A stretch of DNA of 64,000 nt from Lepidodermella squamata (Eukaryota > Gastrotricha): the NCBI GenBank assembly GCA_047495785.1, contig JBLDXI010000019.1, positions 496,001 to 560,000 on the forward strand, read 5' to 3'. Under the pieces are notes generated by a model, which saw nothing but the letters and a program-made list of their open reading frames with translations, did no database searches and was not told the DNA's origin. Made by a program: the position numbers and the translations under genes. Each line of letters starts with the position of its first letter. The first letter of the stretch is position 1. Below are positions 43,601 through 56,500 of the stretch, one piece after another.

Positions 43601-46484
43601 AGAATTATTGACAATATTTGAGGGCAGCCGGTTTCACGCTGCGCACACATGCCTTGTAAAGCTGAACTGAGAGCCTGTTTTTCAACTCGTTATTTTAATG
43701 ACATTACCTCTCTCAGATGATTGGCGGGTGGATGAATCGTTATCTAGTGTTCAGCCCTCGCAATTTTTTCCGCCGTCAACTGCAATAGGGAATAGGGGAT
43801 ACCTTTTACTTGACGGCACTTCAAACAAGAAAGCTCGTATTTACACGAAAAAGGTAATTCGTTTGCCATGTTTACAATCGGTAAAATTCATTTTCCCTTA
43901 TAGGCTTATTATCCAACTTCGGGAGATCTCACATTTAGAGTTAGGCTCAACTTCGAGCTAAAGTCATCTGGTGACGGCTTTGTCATCTTCATGTGTCCGG
44001 AGGAGGACTTCAAATACCCAACGGGTGCGTATCTGTTGCCAGCCGATTTTCGTGGATTTGCTGTTATTGTCGATCCAAGTGGTACCGCTCGATTGTCTTA
44101 TAACGTAACAACAAGAACAGGAGATGTATTAAGCATCAAACCTTCGTTCACTCCGAGAAACCTGGAAATATTTGGCTTCACCACTTATCAGATAACTATT
44201 ACAAGAAATAGCACACAGGTAATGTCTCTATCGAGTTCCTGCAAGTAGAATAACCAATAATCAAGGTTTCACTGTGGTCTCCGAGTGGTAAATCGCAAGA
44301 TTTGGTCACCAAATGGATTTTGCCAGCTTTTGGCGTTGCCGGCCCGTGGCTGCTAGGTGTTGCAGCTAGTAATTCGCTGGCTGGGTCGTCTCAAGTTCGG
44401 ATACATTCACTCACTTACTGGACTTCAAACACCATGTCCAATCCAGATATCATCCATGAAACTGGCAAGAATTGAAAAAATAATACCTTCAAACTTCCAA
44501 CATTTATTTTTGGTGTACAGAATCTTACCAACCTCAATATTCTTTCGATAGCTTCAACTTAGGTGGGACTTGAACATGAAAAATGAATCGCGTCTCTATT
44601 TATTCATTCTCAGGAGAGAATTGGATAGTTCGAAGCAAAGGAACTACGAACGCTGACTTTGACGCGTCACCGCCTTACATCGAAACCAATCGCAATATTC
44701 CCTGCATGATGCTCTTGCCTAATGTAAAAGGTCGCCAAGTCATCATGTACTCGAGAATGGTGAGATATTCATCTATATCCCAACGCCAAGTATATTAATA
44801 TTCACGCCTGCTTCTAGCCATTATTCGTAAGCGGAAACTCTGGTTACCTCATAACAGCGAAGTTATCAGTTAATGGCACCGGTGGTGGCGATGGCGTGGA
44901 TCTTTTTTTAGCTAACGCTGAGAGTTTGAATTCAACAAATTGGAATTGTAAGCTTTGGAACCCTATCTATCGCAGCTTTGTATATTTTGATTATCAAGTT
45001 ACGAACGCCGAATTTTACTTGCAATTCCCTACACGTGGTTTGCATTACGTGCTGAATACTCGGCAGACAAATTCGTTAAAGCTGGTCTACAGCTCTTACC
45101 CTATAAACTCAATTTTAAAAGAAAGTGCCTTTTCACCGCAAGTCCTAAGCTTGACAAGCGATCAGCTTTATAACTCGTCATTCTCGAATATTGCCTTCAG
45201 TCTATACATCGAAAATGACTACGTCTCAGTAAGTACATTCACGTAGATTATTTACCGACATTACTAGCTTCTTAATTGGTAAGGCGAACTTTACTGACAT
45301 GAAAGGCAACGTTTATCAGTTAGCGGACAAGTTGGTCACACCTTGCCTATCTGCGACAGGTCCGTGGTATTTGGGAATCGCGGCGCGTTCCACTGACAAG
45401 ACCATCGACGTTTGCGTTAATTCCATCAAAACGTATGTCAAAAACGCCACTAACCCTAATGTTTCGCCGCAATGTACGATAACCTCAACTTCAACATCAA
45501 CAACTTCAACGTCGACAACCTCAACTCCAACGTTAACAACGTCAACGTCAACGTCAACAAGTTCAACATCGACAACTTCAACAGCCGAAGTTTCAGCAAC
45601 TACTACGCCCGGAATCTCATCCAAGTCACAAGAATCCTCTTCGACTACGCCTTATATTCCTGAAGCATCGTCTGACTCGCCGTCCACCTTGAGGGCGATA
45701 ACTCGTTTGGATTCTACTACTTTGGAAACGGATGGGTACTACTCACCGTACTATAATATGGGCAAGTTACTTTCCGGTGAAATACAGCTTTTTCCAACTA
45801 TTATCTTCAATTTCAGAGGTCAGCGGGAGTCTTGAAACTATTGGAAATATGACCCTTCCGGATCTTACTGTTTTACCTGCGGAACCTTGGCCAAAAGAGC
45901 TTGATAATTCTAGCCATCCGCTCTTCAAAAGCGTCGCGGCTGTTTTTGCCAGAGAGGTATTATGCCATTTTCCAGTACCATCTTTTTTATGCCTGTTTAT
46001 CTTCGTCCAGGTCAACTTGACGTATTTCGAAGCCGGAGCGATAGTTGATAACGTTACAATCACACGAATCTACAATGGCAGCGTAATAGCCGACTACATT
46101 GTGGCGCTGCGCAGCCTTACGCAGTTTACCGAGGAGGAAATCCAGGCCAAAGTTAAGATAGCCATACAACGATTGGCCGAAGCTGCTGTCAAAAGAATCG
46201 GGGAGATAATCAAAGCGAATGTTCAAGGCGTCACAGTCCTCTCGAAGCCGCAATATAGGATAGCAGCACCAGCTACGATTGATGAACCGATTAAAAATGA
46301 ATCCATGCTACCTGCGTTGCCAACAGCATCGGCAGTATTGGGTTCAACAGTATCAACGATTTCCTACAGTCAACCATCTCGACCGATCAAACCTAACGTA
46401 AAATCGAGCAATGACTGTCCAACACGGACCATCGGGAAAATACAGCTTCTAATCTTGATGAATGCTTTAGCGTTCATCTTGTGA
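40646..46484 (+). CDS. Array gene D: LamG - four L-type-lectin-like domains - mucin stalk - SEA - GPI-type tail
   Basis: Paralogue of gene B with the same exon plan. Signal peptide MKFELTILLLPIINHL; LamG exon from about 40762 (VAFWPFTNV, GASVFLTP, ISVGARS); lectin domain I (GGLWSTA, LFGILLVDKF, FLGLGVIFD, GPSPCSVEVLS); II (GPGYLPQPFEGLAVI, WMFGIGAQS); III (SGDGFVIFMCPEED, LPADFRGFAVI); IV (GGGDGVDLFLANAES); an expanded Thr/Ser stalk (about 45478-45600); a SEA domain (TLPDLTVLPAEPW, NGSVIADYIVALRS); and a hydrophobic tail (KIQLLILMNALAFIL). An intron between domains II and III carries a 383-bp insertion absent from gene B. The introns after domain III and before the SEA domain keep GC donors, as in B. 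The segment between the SEA domain and the tail is about 28 residues longer than in B. Confidence 0.82.
43290..43672. mobile_element. 383-bp insertion with 6-bp target duplication in a gene D intron
   Basis: Gene B lacks this stretch at the same intron position. The insert is bracketed by GCCTGT at 43284-43289 and 43673-43678. No coding capacity, and no convincing terminal inverted repeats or poly(A) tail, so the class is unknown. Confidence 0.6.
45478..45600 (+). repeat. Mucin-like stalk repeats of gene D
   Basis: (TCAACA/TCAACG/TCGACA)n codons giving Thr-Ser-Thr runs; visibly longer than the matching tract of gene B. Confidence 0.7.
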
Positions 46485-47456
46485 AAACGGTCGGAAATAG
46501 GACAAGCATAGTATAGATAGATTTGATCAAGCTTGTTTCCGTTGATAAAATGTATTAGCTTCTCATGGGTGGACCGTGGAGCGACTTCAACTAGTCACTG
46601 TGACTCGTAAAACTTCACAGCCATGAAATTGAACTATTTTTGAAATAAATAAGGATTGGGTTAACTATTAATAACATAAGGGATAAAATTATGCATGTCA
46701 GACACGCCACATGAAATAAAAGGTATCGCAGTCATGGTTTCTGTAGCGTCACACATTTAGGGGGAATGCATGGTAATAAAAGTGTCCTCGTCAGCAATTC
46801 ATAAAAACTGTTGAAACGAAATATTATCTAGCTTGAAAGGGCCCTTTTCAGACGGCATGTCTCATTTATTGAGTAAGGCTTAACTCGAACGAATAACTAG
46901 AACAACACGTTAATCCAGCTATAGGTAAGCTCCCTTCTTGTATGCTAACGAGCATCATAAACACGTCACCACACGTGGGTAATAAGAAATGATTCAGTTG
47001 TCTTGGGAAAAGAATATATTTCATTCACATCTGCAGATTTACACATCAGTTACACATCCTTGGACTTGGAAATTAACAGGTTCCTCTACAATTTCGCTCG
47101 ATTTTTCGGCTGTGTTTCAACTATTTTGAGGACTCTTGTGAGACTGGTGCAAGTTTTACTTCAGAATAAATTCCAGTAAAGCCTAACCCAGTTTACCCCT
47201 GTCATCGTTATTGTATGTTGATAACGAGCGTAGTAGAAGCGAAATCAAGCTCGTATTCGGCATCAGCAGGCGCTGCGGCTCGAATCATTATCGTGCATTC
47301 AGTCTGAAAACATGTGGCTGGAATGCTTCAGTTTGGAAATCATTATCAAGTGTTTGTGTGTTTTCAATCAACGGATTGAATCAGGGGCTTGAAACCAGCC
47401 AGACAGTTGCTAATGCATTTTCAGCCGATTTCTATAAATCTCAAAAAAGTGAGAAC
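46485..47456. other. Intergenic region between array genes D and E
   Basis: No gene seen. Related along much of its length to the B-C interval (20967-22213). It contains the presumed promoter of gene E. Confidence 0.5.
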
Positions 47457-50400
47457 ATGAGGACTAGATTAACCTTGATTGTTTTACTCGCGTTGGGAAG
47501 TCAATACACGTCAGCATTAGGGCGTAAGTATCAATCTGCAACATCTTAAGTTCTTATTCACATTCCCCCATTACTTCAGGACTCATTGGATATTGGCCGC
47601 TTACATCAACCGTGCAGTCTAATGCCAACTTGTGGGACGTTAGTGGGAATGACAATACATGCAGAATGTGCCCCACCGGCAACGTGTCAGTGAATCCAAT
47701 AGGTCCATGGAACTTCGCGTATGCATCTACGAAAGTTGGCTTTGACGCTAACAGCTGCATCTATTTGCCGAAAACAAACATGTCTCTAAGCCAATCTTGG
47801 ACGATCATCGGCTACGTCTATGTCCAATCTGGCAGCGGTCCTTTTATTGATTTCGCTGTTTCGTCTCTTGGGCAAACACCATTCGGCCCTAATATATTTT
47901 TAACTGTTGCACCTGGCGGTGATTCCGTTCGAACCGATTTGATGCAACCAAATCTGAATGCGCAAAGTGCCGCAACTTTGGCAAATAAGTGGGTAATGAT
48001 TACCGCAACGTTCGATGCGCCTTCTTCTACATTCAATACCTACTTGGACACGACTCTTCTAACTTCTATTCCGACTGCCGGCTATTCGTTTCCTATGCCG
48101 AAGATTGGCTACGTGGTTGGGACGCGTTGGAACTCGACTGGTTTTCTTGGATCTGTTGCGTGCTTTGCCATGTTCAATTCGACCTTCACGGCCTCTCAAA
48201 TCGACCTGTTTCAATACATCTGTCGTTCGGCACCGAAAGCTAGAGCAAATGACTTGATACCAACAAACGACAGATATAATACACAGTGGTCGAAATCCCT
48301 GTCTCTTCCCATAGCTGGCAGTGGTAATGTTACATGAGAGGAAGATGTACTTACCATAAACTTCTATTTTCCTAGTTGTAAACCCAGGTTTTACGCAATG
48401 GTTGGTAACTGGAGCAGCCGAGGCTCAAGAGCTTTCTCTGACTCTCGTCAAACAGCCGAATCAGTTTGGTGGCATTTGGTCGACTGCGGTAAGGAATATA
48501 ACATGTTTTGTTAATCGAATCACTTTCAATAAAATATGATGAAACAGCCAATCACTGTTTCTCATATACGCTTTGAGGCAACGTTCAGCCTTCAGGGCAC
48601 TGGGAATCTTTTCGGCATTTTCATTGTCGATAAGTACAAAACCGCCCGACCAGGAAGTAAGTTATAATATTCCCATTTTTTTCGGAGCGCAATTGTCTTC
48701 TTTACGCCAGCAACACGGTATTTCGAAGTGGAGGCATCCTCTTTCATAGGACTCGGCGTTATTTTCGACACGAGCAAAGGATTGGCCTACTACATTTACA
48801 ATAGAGTGGCCAATCCGCGGATAACAGATGCCAACTATTATCGCGATCAACCGATAAAGCAGCGTGAAACAACCGCTGTCGGAGACCTCAAGTCGGGAAG
48901 GCAAACAATTGTACTGGAAATCGTTTACGATAGTTTGACAGTTTATCAGCTTCAGGACGGAGGCTCAGTGAGGAAGATTTTCGACAATGTCAATATCCGA
49001 GGATTCCTCTACCTCATGCCAGACCTTATGGTTGGCGTCTCGGCTTTATCTAGTGGCCCGTCGCCTTGCTCAGTGGATTTACTGAGTTTTCAGACCTATT
49101 ACATTTATTTGAACGAGGGGCCTAAATCTTTCATGCCCTATTTATCGCTGATCGACAATTCTAACAAAGGTATTTATGACGAATGCGACCGGTTAATATT
49201 GTAAATTAATTAAAATTGCATTTGGCTATAATAGGAAACTGGACTATTGTAACCAAGCCTATTGATAACAGCGGTGAAGTCACCTCGAAGCTGATCGATT
49301 TTTCAACAACGACAGGATTTCTTCTCTCGAGTCGAGAAGACGTCGGCATGCAGTCCGCGGTCTATTCGGTGCAGGTTAGAATCTCAATCTAAGCAACCCT
49401 GATTATGTCGTTTTTCTCTGTTTCAAGAATTGGCCCATAGATTCATCGGATATATTAGCCGTATTTTGCGTCAACGTCGAAAATCAGCCCCAGGGCGACG
49501 GTTTGACCATCTTTTTCGTACCACCAGGTAGCTTCAATAATGGCATCAAATGTAAGGAAATTCATCTTACAAATCTGGAAAGTTTATATATTGTAATATC
49601 TTAGCGGGGCCTGGCTATCTACCTCAACCGTTCAAGGGCTTTGCAGTTATAGTAAACGGGCCGAATTCGTTCCTTCGAGTTGTCTACGAAGACGTGGGGG
49701 CGGCTGATGCCATGAGACCAGAAATCATACTTTCCAACTTTGATAAAATAGACCCTAAGATTGCGTTTGGCAACACTTGCTACGAGATTTCTATGAATAA
49801 CAACGAAGCTTTTGTAAGATTATCCATATAGCTGATCAAATTTCCTGCTATTTTAACAAGAGTTTTTCTTTATCAGGTTGGCGTATACAATGAGTCTGGC
49901 AGTTATATTCCTCTCGCATCGAATGTTTGGATACCAAAATTCAAAAAGCTTTCACCTTGGGTAATTGGCATTGGGACGCAGAACACAGTAGTCGGCCATG
50001 AAGTTCGCATTTATTCAATTAAATTTTTCAAGCTGCCGGCTGACAACAGCCGGGAGCAGCAAGCACTTTCTGTTGATGTATCTAACCCGCTTGGAAACGC
50101 AGGATTTGGTATGCAAGTATTGCGTGCTATCTCTTTTTATGTTGATATTTTCAGATGCCTGGAGAGTGGAAGAGTCCTTATCGGCAGGTTCTCAACCTTA
50201 CCAAATCTTCCCACCTCCAACAGCTATCACCAACCGGGGTTATGCATTGCTCGATAAGACACTGAATAGAAAAATTCGATTTATTTACGCAAAGGTAAGC
50301 TACGCAGTCCCAGTGATGTGATTTAAACTATTTGCCTGTGAATAGCCCTACTATCCGTCATCGGGAGGATTGAATTTGATGTTCAGGTTCAACATGGAGT

Positions 50401-52983
50401 TGAATGCGACTGGGGATGGTTTCGCTATCTTCGTAATCCCTGAAGAAGACGTGAACAGCAAAACTGGGGCATATCTACTCCCGGCAGATTTTCGAGGCTT
50501 CGCACTCATAGTCAGTCCAATAAATAATACCGTCACTGTGGTTACGAATGTGCTGCCTACGAAAACAAGCGTGATCGACTTGAAGCCATTCTTGAGAAAA
50601 TCGTGGCAACCCATATATGGGTTTACCACTTACGAAGTTAGGGTGGGATCGGACTCCTTATTCGTAAGTCTTTTTCTTTTTATGATTATTCCAACATCTA
50701 ATGACACCCCTGTAAAAGTGTAAATTGCGAGCATCAAATGGCGATGTTAGTAACTTTGGCCAAATATCGTACGGTATACTCGCTGTCGGTGGACCTTGGG
50801 TCGTTGGTGTTGTGGCAACCAATAGCGAAAGTGGCGTCTCTCGAATTCAAGCGAATTCATTGAAAGTTTCTACAGGTGGAGATTCGCAGAACCCTGATTC
50901 GTCTCCTGAGCAAGGTAAATCGATCTTTTGAATCGTGTTCTTGTTGTAATTGTTCACAATTCATTTTGGTCTTCGTAAAATTTTACGCATTAAAATGTCA
51001 TTACAGGCATTTATCAACCCCAGTTCTCCTTCGATGGTTACAATTTGGGTAGAATTGTGTTCCTTCCTGGCGCAACCGTTCTGATTGTTTTTTATTTCAG
51101 GCGAAAATTGGATAGTTCGAACAAAAGACAGCGATAACCTAAACTTGGCATCTAACTTTGCGAACCTTCAGACAATGAACGTAGCTATGCTAAAGCTGCA
51201 CCCCTACTCTAAACCACGTCAAGCGATTATGTACACGAGAAAGGTCCGCTAATTTAGCCATGTAATTATCATTTGTATCCAGATTTTTTAGCCCTTGGCT
51301 CTGAATACAACATCTGGCTATGTTATAAACATCAACGTATACGTAGTAAGTTCTGGCGGTGAGGGATTCGATATTTTCCTGGCCAACCCAGAGAGCATAA
51401 ATGCTTCTAATTGGCAGTGTAAGTTTCTTTGCAATTTATTCTGATTGCTTTCTAAAGAACATGTTGCCTTCCAGATAGCAATGCTGAGTACTACCTGCAA
51501 TTCCCCGTTCGAGGGCTACATTTCATCGTCAACACACGGCAAAAAAATGCTGTCAAAATGGTTTACAGCTACTCACCGATGACATCCCTAATCAATGGAC
51601 CGCAGTTCTCCAACGAAACTTTATACTTGAACAACAGCCAATTATGGTTTACCAACGGATCATATATCTATTCGAACGTTACCGTTCGCCTCACTGTGGA
51701 GAGTGACTACGTTTCGGTAAGGCATCCTATATACAATTTAATCCCTCATTCAGCACTTGGGTAAATAGGCCTCTCTTCGCGATATGCAAGATAACGTGTA
51801 CAAAATCTCCGAGAAGCAACTAGCTCCTTGGCTGTCGATTGCAGGGCCGTGGTATCTGGGAATCGGAACTAAAGCATCCAACTACGTCCTCGACTTCGGC
51901 GTTATTTCCATTCGAACATACTCGCTGCTTAAACCAATGACAGTGACCACATCAACAACCTCGACCACGACTACAAGCACGTCCCCACCTTCCACAACAT
52001 CGATAACAACCACAAGCACGTCATCTTCATCTACGACGTTGACCACAACTACAAGCACATCCTCTCCTTCGACCAGAATTTCAAGTACGTTTCCGACTTC
52101 AAGCAATTCGATAACTTCCTCGAATAGCACCCGGCCTTCGACAAAATCAGCGAAAACAGCTAAACGAATAGTCGAACCAAGTTATTACCACATAAGTGAG
52201 TTTGTTAATAAAGATTTTTTGAAATATATGTCAAGACATTTTCATGCAGGTGTCAGTGGTATGATTGAGGTTGAGGGTAACATGACGCTGCCGGATGGAA
52301 CAGTTCTTCCGTGTGAACCTTGGCCTGAAGAGCTCGACAACTCCAGTTCATACCTGTACAAGAGCGTTGCATCTGTGATGGCTAACGAGGTATCGATCTG
52401 AAAACTATAACTTCTTCATCTTGGTTGGTTTTCCCCACAGATTGTGTTGACCTATTTGCAGTCGGGCGCAGCTAATGTGTCTGTGAACATCACTCGAATC
52501 TTCAGAGGGAGTATCATCGCTGATTACATTGTTGTACTTCGGAGCCTTACTCAATTAAGCGAAGAGGAGATCAGTGCTAGGGTAGAAATAGCGATAAAGG
52601 CACTAGCCGCCGCTGCTGCTGCTAGGATTGGTCAGATTGTCTCAGCGAAAGTGCGTGGTATTCAGATCATTTCAAGACCCCCGACCACCACCCCAGATCA
52701 GATCGAGTTCACTTACGATCAAGGCAGTGATGCAGGATCTGGATTGACGCAGGAACCGGACAGCTCTCCTAATAAACAAGTAACAGGTTTAAGATTACCA
52801 AACATCTCCGGCTTCACTAACAATCATGGACTGGGTATAACGCTGGGCCGCATTGGTGGATTTCCAAGCACTTTGAAGACTCCAAGCGCTTTTGGCCGAT
52901 CCGCTGCATCCCAAATTAGAATGGACATTATTTTCAAGTTTCTGAATTTCTTTATTCTTTTCTATTTTGATTTTCAAGCATAA
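47457..52983 (+). CDS. Array gene E: LamG - four L-type-lectin-like domains - mucin stalk - SEA - GPI-type tail
   Basis: Intact paralogue of the interrupted gene C. Signal peptide MRTRLTLIVLLALGSQ; LamG exon from about 47580 (LIGYWPLTS, SQSWTIIGYVYVQSG); lectin domain I (FGGIWSTA, LFGIFIVDKY, FIGLGVIFD, GPSPCSVDLLS); II (GDGLTIFFVPP, GPGYLPQPFKGFAVI); III (TGDGFAIFVIPEED, LPADFRGFALI); IV (GFDIFLANPES, RLTVESDYVSV, WYLGIGTKA); a Thr/Ser stalk (51945-52100); a SEA domain (TLPDGTVLPC, RGSIIADYIVVLRS, EIAIKALAAAAAARIG); and a hydrophobic end (IIFKFLNFFILFYF). Parts of exon 2 (47960-48270) and of the domain I exon are almost identical to gene C while neighbouring parts differ more, a sign of gene conversion or recent exchange. 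No break seen. Confidence 0.85.
51945..52100 (+). repeat. Mucin-like stalk repeats of gene E
   Basis: Thr/Ser codon repeats (CCACAAGCACGTC-type units), one to two units shorter than in gene C. Confidence 0.7.
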
Positions 52984-53053
52984 ATAACCTGTTATTACCA
53001 CTTCTTTGTACGCTGTACGCTGAATTATAACATTGTTGTCTCTACGTTGTAAA

Positions 53054-53059
53054 AATAAA
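53054..53059 (+). terminator. Poly(A) signal of gene E
   Basis: AATAAA about 70 bp after the stop codon. Confidence 0.55.
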
Positions 53060-53173
53060 CTTGCGAGTGATGTACAGAAATCACCGTTTCCCCAATGGAT
53101 AGGTTTTTATGGATTGAAAACAGTGTACTCATCATCCAGATATATTTATGTCAACTGATGCTCATAGGACTTT

Positions 53174-53285
53174 AGATAGCGATGGAGGCACTAGTCGCCG
53201 CCGCTGCAGCGAGAATCGGTCCGATAGTCTCAGCGAAAGTGCGAGGCGTTCAAATCAATCGCAACCACCGCCTACCACGCAACTA
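53174..53285 (+). pseudogene. Relic of a SEA-domain exon from a lost array gene
   Basis: Still reads IAMEALVAAAAARIG and SAKVRGVQI, close to the SEA helix of gene F, but stands alone with no upstream exons. Flanking sequence is shared with the relic downstream of gene C. Confidence 0.65.
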
Positions 53286-53577
53286 CCTATGATTTCTCCA
53301 CAGAAGTTTTCCAGATCGATGTTTTTCGTCAAATTTATATGTAACGATCTCATGAAGTAAGTATGATATTCGCTGCAAACAGTTGTCGCTGTGCGCTGCG
53401 TTAAAACCAAATATCGCAAAACGCCCACGTCGTTAGATTTTGTTAAGCCTGCTGAGGGGAATTCTCTACTAGGAATTGCAAGGTTTGTAAATCGTTACCT
53501 TGTCTGTTTATTTTTAATCAAAATATTCAGTCGAACTGTTTTCGTCCAATATGGATAATTGCTGAGAAAATGCTAGG

Positions 53578-56500
53578 ATGAGAACCAAATCGGCCTTGAT
53601 CGCTGTTCTCACGCTAACAGCTGTTTTCTCAAAAGCGTCTGGCCGTAAGTTCAAAAGAATTTGAGTCACTTTGCTTGTATACTGAGTCAACGACTGCAGG
53701 AGTGATTGGTTATTGGCCGCTTACATCAAACATGCAGTCTTATGCCAACTTGTTGGATGTTAGTGGGAATGACAATACGGGCAGAATGTGCCCCACCGGC
53801 AACGTGTCAGTAGATCCGATAGGTCCATGGAACTTCGCCTCAGCATCATTGAAAGTTGGATTTGACGCTAACAGCTGCATCTATTTGCCGAAAACAAACA
53901 TGTCTCTAAGCCAATCTTGGACGATCATGGGCTACGTCTATGTCCAATCTGGCAGCGGTCCTTTTATCGATTTCGCTTTATCAAACTCTCTTGGGCAACA
54001 ACCCTTCGGGCCTAACATATTTCTATCTGTTGCACCTGGTGGCGACTCAGTTCGAACCGATTTGATGCAACCAAATCTGAATGCGCAAAGAGCCGCAACT
54101 TTGGCCAATAAGTGGGTAATGATTACCGCAACGTTTGATGCGCCTTCTTCTACATTCAATACCTACTTGGACACGACTCTTCTCACTTCTATTCCGACTG
54201 CTGGTTACTCGTTTCCTACGCCGAAGATTGGCTACGTGGTTGGGACGCGTTGGAACTCGACTGGTTTCCTCGGATCGGTTACGTGCTTTGCAATGTTCAA
54301 TTCGAGTTTTACGACCTCTCAAATCGACCTGTTTCAATATATCTGCCGTTCGGCACCGAAAGCTAGAGGAAATGAATTGTTACCAGTCGCATCGTTTTAT
54401 GACCCGAAATGGAATAGGGAGTTGTCTCTTCCGATAGCAGGAGGCGGTAATAAGACAAAGCTGAAAGCTGATTGCTTTAAAAGTTTCTACTTTTTAGTAT
54501 TGAATCCTGCTTTCACTCAGTGGTATTTAACTGGAGCGGCTGAAGTACAAGAGCTCTCCATTGCCTTGGTCAAACAGCCTAACCAGTTTGGTGGCATTTG
54601 GTCTTCTGCGGTAAGAAAAATCGAGTTTCTATAAGAATGCCCAGGACCGAATTAGATTTATGGAGATTTTTCTCGCAATTAGCCACACTTAACCCAAGTG
54701 TTTGAAAAATTCGACTGCTGTCAACGGTTTTCTTCCCTTTCTTTCCATAAGTCTTCGCCTAATGATGATTTCCAATTTTTACTAGTCAATCACTGCTTGG
54801 CACTATCGCGTAGAGGTAATGGTCTCTTTGCAAGGCACTGGTAATCTCTTCGGTATATTCATGATCGACAAGTACAAAACCGCTCGCCAGGGATGTGAGT
54901 GTTTCATCCTTAATCCGTAACACAGCTCGAAAATATGAAGTCATCTATCCCATTTAGCATCGAAGTACTTCGAAGTGGAGTCGTCGTCATTCATAGGACT
55001 CGGCGTGATCTTCGATTCCAGCAACAAAGTCGCTTACGTTATTTACAACAGAGTTGTCAATCCGCGAGTGATAGATGCGAAATACTATCGTGATCAGCCT
55101 ATAAACATAGCTGAGAAAACAGCAGTTGTAGGCCTCACATCCGGCAGACAAACAATAGCACTTGACATTGTTAGAGATTCTTTAACCGTATACCAACTAA
55201 TTGACGGAGGTTCAGCAACAACTCTTTTCAGCAATGTCAATCTACCGGGGATTTATACCCTCATACCCGATCTAATATTAGGTGTTTCGGCTATTTCGAA
55301 TGGTCCTTCGCCTTGTGCTGTCGAGATGCTGAGTTTGCAGACCTATAACATCAGAGTAAATGAAGGATACAGAGTTCTTAATCCGCCTTTGTCGCTCATG
55401 GATTACTCCAACACAGGTTTAGCATTAATTGATTGTTTGATTGATCGAAAGTTTTCCTTTCAGCGAATTGGACTGCCCAGAAGAAATCAATTGACAACAG
55501 CGGTCAGGCTACCTCGATGCCCGTCGACTTTTCAACGATAAGCGGTTTCCAGCTACCATCTGGCGTTGGGGAACAGTCGGTATTGTATTCCATTCAGGTC
55601 AGTATTAATCCCTAATTATAAGATGAGGTATGTGTCTTCCATCCCAACGATCCCAACAGAGTTTGCCAGTGGACACTGTCGATATCACAGCTGTATTTTG
55701 CGTCTACATGGAGAATAGACCCTTGGGTGATGGCCTGACAATATTTTTTGTTCCGCCCGGTAGCTTCGATCCAAATGTGAAATGTAGGTCATTTCCTAAC
55801 TAGCGTGGTTAAGAGATCTAATAGTTTATGTCAAAAGCTGGTCCTGGATTTCTGCCTCAGCCTTTCAAAGGATTTGCTGTCGTAATAAATGGACCGAATT
55901 CTTTTCTTCGTATTGTTTACGAAGATGCCGGGGCGGCTGACTTCATGAAATCAGAAATGATACTTCAGCACATGGACAGAACAGATCCCTCGATAGCGTT
56001 TGGCAATGTATGCTACGAGATTATAATCAATAGCAACGAAGCTTTTGTAAGATGATAACTAGCAGGCAATGAGTAGTCTTGATATTTGAGGATAATTAGG
56101 TTGGCGTATACAATGAGTCTGGTAATTATACCGCTCTAGCGAAGAACGTCTGGGTTCCAAAATTCAAAGATCTTGCCCCGTGGGTTGTGGGCATTGGAAC
56201 GCAAAATACTGTTATTGGCCACGAAGTTCGCGTCCACTCCATCAAGCTGTTCACGGTTGGAACAGCAGATGCTAGGAACGCAGTGCAGGCATCGCTGGCC
56301 ATTGATTTGGCCTATCCTTTAACATATGCTGGGTTCGGTATGCTCATATTTTCTATAAAATATGCTTCAATCACCGCTTTCTAGATGCTTGGAGAGTCGA
56401 TGAGTCGTTGTTAGGCTCTCAGCCAGTTCGGATCTTCCCACCTCCGACTGCAATTACTAACCGGGGTTACACGCTTCTTGATAGGACTCCTAATAGAAAA

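Noticed and set aside
45472-45663. Asn-rich reading frame (NLNFNINNFN...) in the stalk region of gene D
   Set aside because: It is the out-of-frame reading of ACA/TCA repeats. The Thr/Ser frame joins the flanking exons and is the real one.
51882-52130. Val/Asp-rich minus-strand frames opposite the mucin stalks (also 45316-45624 and 58116-58430)
   Set aside because: Antisense shadows of Thr/Ser codon repeats, with no domain or start context.
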